Shown piece after piece: positions 1-8,138 of a stretch of DNA of 64,000 nt. The notes beneath the pieces are model-generated. The model had not been told where the DNA came from. It saw nothing but the letters and a program-made list of their open reading frames with translations, and made no database searches. The stretch is from Citricoccus sp. K5 (GTDB lineage: Bacteria > Actinomycetota > Actinomycetes > Actinomycetales > Micrococcaceae), in contig NZ_LR732817.1 in the NCBI RefSeq assembly GCF_902506195.1, positions 1,316,909-1,380,908 of the forward strand, given 5' to 3'. Within the stretch, counting starts at the first letter, position 1; every line of letters begins with the position of its first letter. A program made the translations under genes and the position numbers.

Positions 1-1
1 C

Positions 2-2926
2 GCCGTTCCCGCCGCGCCACCGGCCGCCGACCAGCGCCTGCTGGTCATCGATGGCCACTCCATGGCCTTCCGGGCCTTCTACGCGTTGCCGGTGGACAAC
101 TTCGCCACGGACACCGGTCAGCACACCAATGCCGTCTACGGCTTCACCACCATGCTGCTGACCATGATCCGCCAGCAGAAGCCCACGCATGTGGCGGTCG
201 CGTTCGATCTGGACACCCCCACGTTCCGCTCCGAGGAGTACACGGAATACAAAGCGGGCCGCTCGAAGACGCCCGAGGAGTTCCACGGGCAGATCAACCT
301 GATCATCAAGGTCATGGAGGCCATGAACATCCCCACCGTCTCGGTGGACGGGTTCGAGGCGGATGACATCGTGGCCACGTTCGCCGCGCAGGCCGAGGCA
401 GCCGGATGGGACACCCGTGTGGTCTCGGGGGACCGGGACGCCTTCCAGCTCATCACGGATCAGACGACGGTGCTCTACCCGAAGAAGGGCGTCTCGGACA
501 TCCCGCCCATGGACGCCGCCGCCATCATCGAGAAGTACGGCGTGGCCCCGGAACGCTACCCGGACCTGGCTGCCCTCGTCGGCGAGACGGCGGACAACCT
601 GCCGGGCGTCCCGGGCGTCGGCCCCAAGACCGCCGCGAAGTGGATCAATCTCTACGGCACCGTCGAGGACGTGCTCGAGCACGCCGACGAGATCAAGGGC
701 AAAGCCGGCCAGTCCCTCCGGGACCACGCGGACGACGTCCGGCGCAACCGCCGCCTGAACCACCTGCTGCGGGACATGGAGCTGCCCGTGGCCCTCGAGG
801 CCACCGAGCTCACCCACCCCGACCACGAGCAGGTCGAGGAGCTCTTCGACGCGCTCCAGTTCAACACCGTGCGTCAGCGCCTCTTCGACACCCTGGCTGA
901 GCGCCTCGGGGGCGAGCCGGAGAGCGCCCCGGTCGAGGCCACGCCGGAGTTCACGGTCCTCACCCCGGATGCCGCCGGCGTGGCCGCGCTGGAGTCCTTC
1001 CTCTCCGAGCACGCCGCCAACCTGATGGGTGTGCACGTGGTCCTGGACGGCCCGGCCATCCTGCCCAAGCGCAAGATCCCGGCCCCCGGCGACTACGGCG
1101 TCGCGATCGGCGCCGCGCTGGTGGCAGAGGTCAGCGGCAGTGCCGGCACCGCTGGCACGAACACCGGGCAGGCCGAGAAGGCAGTGAAGGTAGCGAAGGC
1201 TGCCGTCTATGTTGACCTCCGGCTCCCGTCCGGGAGCACATCCTCGGACACCACGCCCGACGCCGGCCCCGGCCCGGTGCTTGCCGCCTACCTCGCGGAG
1301 GCGGGCCACCCGAAGGCGATCTACGACCTCAAGGCCGTCGCGAAGGCGCTCTCCGCGGCGGGGCACCGGACCGCACTGGGGACGGAAGTGGTGCTGGCCG
1401 GCGTCGTGGATGATGTCCTGCTCTCCGCCTACCTGATCCAGCCGGACCGCCGCGGCTACGGACTGGACGCCCTGGTGCAGACATATCTGCAGTCCACCTT
1501 GGAGATGGAGGACGATCCGACCCAGGCGGGGGACCAGCTGGAACTGGATCTGGACAGTGCGGCCGACGCGGGAGCCTCCTCGGAGGAGGCCGTCCTCCAG
1601 GCCCGGGCGGCCGCCTCAGTCCGGGCGGGCTGGATGGTGCGGCGGCTCTCCGAAATCTTCTCGCCGGCCCTGATCGAGCGGGGCGGCCAGCAGCTGCTGC
1701 TGGACCTGGAGATCCCGCTGGCCGAGGTCATGGTGGACATGGAGCTGGCCGGCATCGCGGTGGACCGCCCGGTACTGGACGGACTGTTCGCCGACTTCAC
1801 CGAGCGCATGGAGGCGGCCCAGGAGTCGGCGTGGGCCTCGGTCTCGGAGGTGACCGGCGGGGAGAAGGTCAACCTCGGCTCCCCGAAGCAGCTGCAGGCC
1901 CTGCTGTTCGAGAAGCTGGACATGCCGAAGACGCGCAAGACCAAGACGGGCTACTCCACGGACGTCGACTCCCTCAACGACCTGCTGAACCAGACCCAGC
2001 ACCCCTTCCTCGAGAACCTGATGCTCCACCGGGACGCCACGAAGCTGCGGCAGACGGTGGAGGGGCTGCGGGACACTGTGGCGGAGGACGGGCGCATCCA
2101 CACCACCTACTCACAGACGGCCGCCGCCACCGGACGGCTGTCCAGCCTGCACCCGAACCTGCAGAACATTCCGGTGCGCACCGAGGCCGGCCGGAAGATC
2201 CGCGAGGTGTTCGTGGTGGGGGAGGGCTACGGCACCCTGCTGACCGCCGACTACTCCCAGATCGAGATGCGGATCATGGCGCACCTCTCCGAGGACGAGG
2301 CCCTGATCCAGGCCTTCCGGGACGGTGAGGACCTGCACCGGTTCGTCGGGGCGCAGGTGTTCGGCGTGGACCCGGCAGACGTCTCCGGTGAGATGCGGGC
2401 CAAGGTCAAGGCCATGAGCTACGGACTCGCCTACGGGTTGAGCTCCTTCGGGCTGTCCAAGCAGCTCCAGATCCCCGTGGATGAGGCACGGGGACTGATG
2501 AAGGGCTACTTCGACCGCTTCGGTGCCGTGCGCGACTACCTGAAGGACGTGGTGGCGCAGGCCCGCCGGGATGGGTACACGGCCACGATCAAGGGCCGGC
2601 GCCGTTACCTTCCGGACCTCAACAGTGACAACCGCCAGTTGCGGGACATGGCCGAGCGGGCCGCCCTCAATGCCCCGATCCAGGGATCCGCAGCGGACAT
2701 CATCAAGCAGGCCATGCTGGACGTGCAGCTGGCCATCAACGAGCAGGGCCTGCGTACCCGGATGCTGCTGCAGGTGCATGACGAGCTCATCCTCGAGGTC
2801 CCGGACGACGAGTTGGAGGCGGCCACCGCCTTGCTGGAGGACAAGATGGGCCATGCGGCGCAGCTCACGGTACCTCTGGACGTGAACGTGGGCGTGGGGC
2901 GAAGCTGGCATGATGCGGCCCACTGA
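2..2926 (+). CDS. polA: DNA polymerase I, 5' end cut off by window edge
   Basis: Fills repair gaps and removes RNA primers. The frame is open from base 2 and already encodes the family's N-terminal motif VIDGHSMAFRAFYALP before the first in-frame ATG at 62, so the true start lies upstream of the window. The 5'-3' exonuclease domain comes first (VSGDRDAFQLI; helix-hairpin-helix GVPGVGPKTAAKW). A middle region in the 3'-5' exonuclease position follows, interrupted by Ala/Gly/Ser-rich stretches. The polymerase domain closes the protein (motif A DYSQIEMR, O-helix RAKVKAMSYGLAYG, motif C QVHDELILEVP). The middle region lacks recognisable proofreading carboxylates, as is known for other actinobacterial Pol I enzymes. 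It overlaps the next gene by 17 bases. Confidence 0.97.
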   Translation, partial: AVPAAPPAADQRLLVIDGHSMAFRAFYALPVDNFATDTGQHTNAVYGFTTMLLTMIRQQKPTHVAVAFDLDTPTFRSEEYTEYKAGRSKTPEEFHGQINLIIKVMEAMNIPTVSVDGFEADDIVATFAAQAEAAGWDTRVVSGDRDAFQLITDQTTVLYPKKGVSDIPPMDAAAIIEKYGVAPERYPDLAALVGETADNLPGVPGVGPKTAAKWINLYGTVEDVLEHADEIKGKAGQSLRDHADDVRRNRRLNHLLRDMELPVALEATELTHPDHEQVEELFDALQFNTVRQRLFDTLAERLGGEPESAPVEATPEFTVLTPDAAGVAALESFLSEHAANLMGVHVVLDGPAILPKRKIPAPGDYGVAIGAALVAEVSGSAGTAGTNTGQAEKAVKVAKAAVYVDLRLPSGSTSSDTTPDAGPGPVLAAYLAEAGHPKAIYDLKAVAKALSAAGHRTALGTEVVLAGVVDDVLLSAYLIQPDRRGYGLDALVQTYLQSTLEMEDDPTQAGDQLELDLDSAADAGASSEEAVLQARAAASVRAGWMVRRLSEIFSPALIERGGQQLLLDLEIPLAEVMVDMELAGIAVDRPVLDGLFADFTERMEAAQESAWASVSEVTGGEKVNLGSPKQLQALLFEKLDMPKTRKTKTGYSTDVDSLNDLLNQTQHPFLENLMLHRDATKLRQTVEGLRDTVAEDGRIHTTYSQTAAATGRLSSLHPNLQNIPVRTEAGRKIREVFVVGEGYGTLLTADYSQIEMRIMAHLSEDEALIQAFRDGEDLHRFVGAQVFGVDPADVSGEMRAKVKAMSYGLAYGLSSFGLSKQLQIPVDEARGLMKGYFDRFGAVRDYLKDVVAQARRDGYTATIKGRRRYLPDLNSDNRQLRDMAERAALNAPIQGSAADIIKQAMLDVQLAINEQGLRTRMLLQVHDELILEVPDDELEAATALLEDKMGHAAQLTVPLDVNVGVGRSWHDAAH

Positions 2927-4274
2927 CCGGCCGGACGGGCCCACGGACGGGTTCACGGACGAACGTACCGCCGAGATCCTGCCCGGCTTGGACCTGCACC
3001 GTTTCCGGTCCTCCGGCCGGCCCGCCGCAGAGGACCCCCGCGGTGCCCGCATGATCGCCGCGGTCGAGCGGGGCTTCTACGAGGCGGTCCCCACCGGGGC
3101 GGCGCTCGACCAGGTCCTCTCCCTCTATGGGGAGGATCGGCGCACCTATGTGGGCGTCTATGAGACCGGGACGGATCCGGAGACCACCGAGCCGGTCGGC
3201 ACCTTCGCCTCCTTCAGCAAGCACCTCCAGACCGGGGCCGGCCGGGAGATCGAGGGCCTTCTCATCTCGGACGTGACCGTGCGCTCCACCCATCGCCGCC
3301 GGGGCATCCTGAGGGCCATGATGCGGGCCGAGCTGGACCGAGCCGCCACTGCAGGAATCCCCGTGGCCGCACTGAGCGCCTCGGAGGCCACCATCTACCG
3401 GCGGTTCGGGTTCGGGGTGGCCACCACCCGACGCACGGTGGAGGTGGACACCGGCGGTGAGGTCGCCCTCGCCGGGCCGGTTTCCGGGTCCATGAGGATG
3501 GTCGAGCCGAAGGACCTGCGGGACCTGGGACCGGCACTCTATGACCGTGCACACCGCCAGAGCCCCGGTGCCGTGGGCCGCACGGCCGCCTACTCGGTGA
3601 TCGAGACGGACACCTGGATGTCCAAGAACGATGGCAAGGGCACCGGGGTGCTCGCGGCCGTGCATCACGACGACGGCGGCACACCCCGCGGGTACGTCAC
3701 CTACACGTTCACCGGCTGGGACCAGAAGGTCCCGACCGTCAAGGTCGGGGTACTCGTGGCGAGCACCGCCGCCAGTTACCGGGCGATCTGGGACTACCTC
3801 GTCCACCTGGACCTCATCCGGAAGGTCGAGTGGGGCTTCGCCTCGGACGACCGGCTGCTCGAGAACCTGCTGGTGGACCCGCGCCGGGTCAAGACCACCG
3901 GGCATGCGGACCAGCTGTGGCTGCGCGTCCTCGACGTTCCGGCGTGCCTGACGGGCCGGCCGTACCACCGGGACGGCGAGCTGGTCCTGGAGGTCACGGA
4001 CCCCCTCGGCTATGCCGCCGGGATCTGGCGCCTGACCGTGGAGGGCGGCACGGCCGGCGTCGTGAGGGTGGGCGACGCCAAGACGGAACTCGAGACGGCG
4101 ACGGCAGACCTCTCCCTGGAGGTGGCCGACCTTTCCAGCGTGTACCTCGGCGGGGTGTCGGCGGAGATGCTGCGGCAAGCCGGGAGGATCACGGAGCACC
4201 GGCCGGGTGCCGCGGCGGAACTGACTGCCCTGTTGTCCCAGGACCGGCCCGTGTTCTGCATGACGGGTTTCTGA
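2910..4274 (+). CDS. Eis-like GNAT N-acetyltransferase
   Basis: A 454-residue protein with the Eis family layout: an N-terminal GNAT domain, a second degenerate GNAT domain and a sterol-carrier-like C-terminal domain. The acetyl-CoA loop is visible as VRSTHRRRGILRAMM, followed by ASEATIYRRFGFG. The C-terminus FCMTGF resembles the Eis C-terminus, whose terminal carboxylate acts in catalysis in the mycobacterial enzyme. Characterised Eis proteins acetylate amines, including aminoglycosides and lysines; the substrate here is unknown. Adjacent ATGs at 2910 and 2913 both overlap polA, suggesting translational coupling. Confidence 0.85.
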   Translation: MMRPTDRPDGPTDGFTDERTAEILPGLDLHRFRSSGRPAAEDPRGARMIAAVERGFYEAVPTGAALDQVLSLYGEDRRTYVGVYETGTDPETTEPVGTFASFSKHLQTGAGREIEGLLISDVTVRSTHRRRGILRAMMRAELDRAATAGIPVAALSASEATIYRRFGFGVATTRRTVEVDTGGEVALAGPVSGSMRMVEPKDLRDLGPALYDRAHRQSPGAVGRTAAYSVIETDTWMSKNDGKGTGVLAAVHHDDGGTPRGYVTYTFTGWDQKVPTVKVGVLVASTAASYRAIWDYLVHLDLIRKVEWGFASDDRLLENLLVDPRRVKTTGHADQLWLRVLDVPACLTGRPYHRDGELVLEVTDPLGYAAGIWRLTVEGGTAGVVRVGDAKTELETATADLSLEVADLSSVYLGGVSAEMLRQAGRITEHRPGAAAELTALLSQDRPVFCMTGF

Positions 4275-4284
4275 CGGACTGCCT

Positions 4285-4314
4285 TTGACCCAGACTTGCC
4301 AATGTCGTTAGACT
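4285..4314 (+). promoter_or_regulatory. Candidate rpsA promoter
   Basis: TTGACC (4285-4290) and TAGACT (4309-4314) are separated by 18 bases, a good primary-sigma promoter. It leaves a leader of about 115 bases before the rpsA ATG at 4436. Long leaders are common for ribosomal protein genes, but no known autoregulatory element was recognised in it. Confidence 0.6.
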
Positions 4315-4435
4315 GAACGAGCACTTTCTGTGCGCTACCAATATTCATATCAACCCACTATCCGGGTTGTCGCGTTCCCCACGTGTGTCCGCGTCACCCG
4401 GCCGAGTGAACAATCCACATCGGAGCCCCTACTAC

Positions 4436-5893
4436 ATGACCATTACCTCCACCGCCCCGCAGGTTGCCATCAATGACATTGGCACTGCTGAGGACTTCCT
4501 CGCCGCCGTTGACGCCACCATCAAGTACTTCAACGACGGCGATCTGGTCGAAGGCACCGTCGTCAAGGTCGACCGCGACGAAGTGCTGCTCGACATCGGT
4601 TACAAGACCGAAGGCGTCATCCCTTCCCGGGAACTTTCCATCAAGCATGACGTGGACCCGGACGAAGTTGTTGCCGTCGGCGACAGCGTGGAGGCCCTTG
4701 TCCTCACCAAGGAGGACAAGGAAGGCCGCCTGATCCTCTCCAAGAAGCGTGCTCAGTACGAGCGTGCCTGGGGCTCCATCGAGAAGATCAAGGAAGAGGA
4801 CGGCGTCGTCACCGGCACCGTCATCGAGGTCGTCAAGGGCGGCCTCATCGTGGACATCGGCCTGCGCGGCTTCCTGCCCGCCTCCCTGGTCGAGATGCGC
4901 CGCGTCCGCGACCTGGCCCCGTACATCGGCCAGGAGCTGGAAGCCAAGATCATCGAGCTGGACAAGAACCGCAACAACGTGGTCCTGTCCCGCCGTGCGT
5001 GGCTCGAGCAGACCCAGTCCGAGGTCCGCTCCAACTTCCTGCACAAGCTGGAGAAGGGCCAGGTCCGCACCGGCACCGTCTCCTCGATCGTCAACTTCGG
5101 TGCCTTCGTGGACCTGGGCGGCGTCGACGGCCTGGTGCACGTCTCCGAGCTGTCCTGGAAGCACATCGACCACCCGTCCGAGGTCGTCGAGGTCGGCCAG
5201 GAAGTCACCGTCGAGGTGCTCGAGGTGGACATGGACCGCGAGCGTGTCTCGCTGTCCCTGAAGGCCACCCAGGAAGATCCCTGGCAGCTCTTCGCCCGCA
5301 CCCACGCCCTCGGCCAGGTCGTGCCGGGCAAGGTCACCAAGCTGGTTCCGTTCGGTGCGTTCGTGCGCGTCGAGGACGGCATCGAGGGCCTGGTGCACAT
5401 CTCCGAGCTGGCCTCCCGCCACATCGACACCGCCGAGCAGGTCGTGTCCGTCAACGACGAGCTGTTCGTCAAGGTCATCGACATCGACCTCGAGCGTCGC
5501 CGCATCTCGCTGTCCCTCAAGCAGGCCAACGAGGGCGTCGATCCGGAGGGCACCGAGTTCGACCCGGCGCTCTACGGCATGGCTGCCGAGTACGACGACG
5601 AGGGCAACTACAAGTACCCCGAGGGCTTCGATCCCGAGACCAACGAATGGCTCGAGGGCTTCGAGACCCAGCGCGCCGCTTGGGAGCAGCAGTACGCTGA
5701 CGCCCAGGCCCGCTGGGAGTCCCACAAGGAGCAGGTGGCCCGCCACCTCAACGAGGATGCCGAGGTCGCGGCCGACGTCGAGTCCGGCGCCGCCTCCTAC
5801 TCCTCCGACGACACCAACCAGGTTGCCGATCAGGGCACCCTGGCCTCCGACGAGGCCCTCGCCGCCCTGCGCGAGAAGCTCACCGGCAACTGA
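4436..5893 (+). CDS. rpsA: 30S ribosomal protein S1
   Basis: S1 helps the 30S subunit bind mRNA. Four S1 RNA-binding domains of about 70 residues are visible in series: DGDLVEGTVVKVDRDEVLLDIG, DGVVTGTVIEVVKGGLIVDIG, KGQVRTGTVSSIVNFGAFVDLGG and LGQVVPGKVTKLVPFGAFV. An acidic, Trp-rich tail follows. At 485 residues it matches the four-repeat S1 of actinobacteria. I chose the ATG at 4436 over an upstream TTG at 4367 because the S1 fold begins just after it and GGAG lies 10 bases upstream. Codon use is strongly biased to C-ending codons, as in highly expressed genes. A strong terminator follows. Confidence 0.97.
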   Translation: MTITSTAPQVAINDIGTAEDFLAAVDATIKYFNDGDLVEGTVVKVDRDEVLLDIGYKTEGVIPSRELSIKHDVDPDEVVAVGDSVEALVLTKEDKEGRLILSKKRAQYERAWGSIEKIKEEDGVVTGTVIEVVKGGLIVDIGLRGFLPASLVEMRRVRDLAPYIGQELEAKIIELDKNRNNVVLSRRAWLEQTQSEVRSNFLHKLEKGQVRTGTVSSIVNFGAFVDLGGVDGLVHVSELSWKHIDHPSEVVEVGQEVTVEVLEVDMDRERVSLSLKATQEDPWQLFARTHALGQVVPGKVTKLVPFGAFVRVEDGIEGLVHISELASRHIDTAEQVVSVNDELFVKVIDIDLERRRISLSLKQANEGVDPEGTEFDPALYGMAAEYDDEGNYKYPEGFDPETNEWLEGFETQRAAWEQQYADAQARWESHKEQVARHLNEDAEVAADVESGAASYSSDDTNQVADQGTLASDEALAALREKLTGN

Positions 5894-5940
5894 TCTGCTG
5901 ATCAGTCACGGGGCGGCCATGGGCTGACCCGCCGACCTGA

Positions 5941-5970
5941 CAGGCCCCGCACCCTCCGGTGCGGGGCCTG
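5941..5970 (+). terminator. Terminator after rpsA
   Basis: A perfect 13-bp GC-rich stem (arm CAGGCCCCGCACC at 5941-5953, partner at 5958-5970) with a 4-base CTCC loop. There is no long U tract, as is common in high-GC actinobacteria. It lies between convergent genes and could act on both strands. Confidence 0.85.
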
Positions 5971-6046
5971 TCTGCGTCCGGGCTGACAGGGCAGTCGCAG
6001 GGCGCGAGTCCGTGGACGGCACCGTCGGAGACTGACGGTCAGCCGG

Positions 6047-7315
6047 TCAGCGGCGGGTGCTGACGGTCACCGTGAACGTCCGATCGCGGGAGAGCTGCCG
6101 GGTGGGGCCCACGAGGCGCTCGAGCTCAGGCCGGTACATCAGGTGCGAGTTCCACACGCACCACAGTTCCCCGCCGGGACGCAGGACCCGTGCCGAGGCG
6201 GCCATCAGGCGCACCGCGATCCGCGTGTCCACAGTGTTGCCCGCGTGGAACGGCGGATTGAGGACGAGGAGGTCCTCGCTGGCGTCCGGGAAGGTGGACA
6301 GGGCGTCATCCCGGCGGACCTCGATCCGGTCCTGGACCCCGTTGAGTGAGGCCGTGAGCCGGGTGGACGCACACGCGTCCGCGGACTGGTCAGTGGCGAT
6401 GACGCTCACACCGTCCAACCCGTCCAATCCGTCCAAGCCATCCAGTCCGGCCAGCTGCGAGGCCAAGTACACCGCGATCGTGCCGTTGCCGCAGCCCACG
6501 TCCACGGCCCGCTTCCGTCCGGCCCACTCAAGCCCACCCCGCTGGAGGTCGGACTCCAACGACCGGAGCAGGTAGGCCGTCCCCGGATCGAGGTTCGTCC
6601 CCCCGAAGGTGGCCCCGTGGGCGGCCAGGGTGACCGGGCCCAGGCCGGGCATCTGGTGTTCGGCGGTCCGGGGGAACGGGGCGGGGCGTCCGCGCCGCGG
6701 GCCACGGGCGGTGATGACCCGGGACTTGGACCGGCCCCGGCCGGGTACCACCGAGGCGAAGTACCGCTCGAGGACGGTGTTCTGGCGCGGGGTCATGTGC
6801 TTGTCCCGGCCGCCCGCGAGGAGCAGGACGTCCTCGTGTGCGTGTTCGGCGATCAGGTGCGCCCACTGCTCCAGGGCGTCCAGGGACCGGGGCAACTGCA
6901 GCAGGATCATGCGCGCCCCGGCCGCCAGCTCGGGGCCGATTCCGTGACGGCTCAGCGGGACGGCGTCCTTCAGCGCACCGGAGTCCCGGAACGCCGCCAC
7001 ATTGGCGTCGAATGAGCGCTCCTGGGCCAGGGCGTCCTGGCCGATCCGGACGCCATGTCCCGCGGTCAGCAGGGGCAGGGTGAGAGCGCCGTGACGGTCC
7101 TCGAGGACGACGACCGGAGGGACGCCGCTGTCATCCAGCGATACGGCATCCCACCAGGCCTGCGCCGTGTCCAGCAGCAGCAGGTCCGCGGCATCGTGGG
7201 CCTGGAGGTCGGGGGACTCGGGAAAGGGCCAGCGGGAGAGGGCAGCGAAGTCGAAGCCGGTGGTCAACGCGGTCCGGTGGACCGGCGGGGTCTGGCCTCG
7301 GGGGACGGAATTCAC
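6047..7315 (-). CDS. RsmC/RlmG-like rRNA guanine-N2 methyltransferase
   Basis: A class I SAM-dependent methyltransferase of 422 residues. The SAM loop DVGCGNG is at about 272-278 and the catalytic NPPFH at about 353-357. NPPFH in the C-terminal half, after a long N-terminal pseudo-methyltransferase half, is the layout of RsmC (16S G1207) and RlmG (23S G1835). I infer rRNA modification but cannot say which site. The GTG start at 7315 overlaps the upstream gene's stop (GTGA), so the two are probably coupled. Residues 291-302 are an LDG tripeptide repeated four times, encoded by a 9-bp tandem repeat just before the second Rossmann strand. Confidence 0.85.
   Translation of the reverse strand: MNSVPRGQTPPVHRTALTTGFDFAALSRWPFPESPDLQAHDAADLLLLDTAQAWWDAVSLDDSGVPPVVVLEDRHGALTLPLLTAGHGVRIGQDALAQERSFDANVAAFRDSGALKDAVPLSRHGIGPELAAGARMILLQLPRSLDALEQWAHLIAEHAHEDVLLLAGGRDKHMTPRQNTVLERYFASVVPGRGRSKSRVITARGPRRGRPAPFPRTAEHQMPGLGPVTLAAHGATFGGTNLDPGTAYLLRSLESDLQRGGLEWAGRKRAVDVGCGNGTIAVYLASQLAGLDGLDGLDGLDGVSVIATDQSADACASTRLTASLNGVQDRIEVRRDDALSTFPDASEDLLVLNPPFHAGNTVDTRIAVRLMAASARVLRPGGELWCVWNSHLMYRPELERLVGPTRQLSRDRTFTVTVSTRR
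6411..6446. repeat. Four-copy 9-bp tandem repeat inside the methyltransferase gene
   Basis: Units CCGTCCAAC, CCGTCCAAT, CCGTCCAAG and CCATCCAGT run head to tail and encode LDG units on the minus strand. The unit is a multiple of three, so copy-number change would keep the frame. A fifth degenerate unit, CCGGCCAG, may follow. Confidence 0.8.
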
Positions 7316-8025
7316 GGCAGGTCCACCCACTCGGTGCCCAGCGTGCGGAAGTGCGCCGTCCCCGCGGTGACGGACGCCAGCCGCTCGGTGAACGCGGCGC
7401 CGGACCGGCCGTCGTCGGGCAGGGCCACCACCAGCGTGGCGGATCCGGAGCCGTAGCGCGTCTCCTGGACCTGGAAGCCCGCGGCGCGCAGCTCGTTCTC
7501 CCACCGTCCGGCCTCGGAGTGTGGGGCATCGACGCCGGCCAGCACCATACGCTGCCGCGTCACCGTCACGGTCTGGTCCAGGGTGGCGGAGACGGCGTCC
7601 GAATAGGCGCGGACCAGGCCTCCGGCACCGAGCTTCACCCCGCCGAAATAGCGGACGACGGCGATGCACACGTCGGACAGGTCCCTCGCCGCGTTGCCCT
7701 CGGGCCGTGACCGGGTCTCGCGCTGGGACAGGGCCTCCAGCATGGGGACGCCCGCCGTGCCGGCCGGCTCGCCGTCATCCGAGGAGCGCATGGCGGCCCG
7801 GTCCGGGCCGAGGATGAACGCGCTGCACACGTGCCTGGCCTCGTGGTGCTGCTTCCGGAGGGCCGCGATGAAGGTGCGGGCCTCGTCCTCGGTCGTGACG
7901 CGCAGGGCGTGGCCGATGAAGCGGGAGCGCCTGATCTCCAGTTCGTGAACGATCGGGGTGCTGATCGTGATCGACGGGAGCACCGCATAGCGTGATGCCC
8001 GGGACCCGGGCTGCTCCACAGACAT
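7312..8025 (-). CDS. YigZ/IMPACT family protein
   Basis: A 237-residue member of the UPF0029/IMPACT family. Typical motifs are KRSRFIGH-like RRSRFIGHALRV, RHVCSAFILG, SSDDGEPAGTAGVPML and VVRYFGGVKLGAGGLVRAY. The C-terminal half is the ferredoxin-like UPF0029 C domain. Bacterial YigZ has no settled biochemical role; eukaryotic IMPACT restrains the Gcn2 kinase. I prefer the ATG at 8025 over one at 8052 because TAGAGT sits exactly 7 bases upstream of it, the leaderless arrangement seen repeatedly in this window. Its stop overlaps the downstream methyltransferase start. Confidence 0.88.
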   Translation of the reverse strand: MSVEQPGSRASRYAVLPSITISTPIVHELEIRRSRFIGHALRVTTEDEARTFIAALRKQHHEARHVCSAFILGPDRAAMRSSDDGEPAGTAGVPMLEALSQRETRSRPEGNAARDLSDVCIAVVRYFGGVKLGAGGLVRAYSDAVSATLDQTVTVTRQRMVLAGVDAPHSEAGRWENELRAAGFQVQETRYGSGSATLVVALPDDGRSGAAFTERLASVTAGTAHFRTLGTEWVDLP

Positions 8026-8038
8026 ACCGTCCACTCTA
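8026..8038 (-). promoter_or_regulatory. Leaderless -10 of the yigZ-like gene
   Basis: On the minus strand TAGAGT (8038-8033) is followed by 7 bases and then the ATG at 8025, so transcription should begin at or next to the start codon. This decides the start-codon choice. Confidence 0.6.
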
Positions 8039-8138
8039 CTGCCGAGTACCATCCGGCCGTGATGAGGTAGTTTGTTGGCCAGCGTGAACCCGCCCCGGCA
8101 CGACCGCCGGTGACGGCTCGATCGGAGGGGGACTCCAC

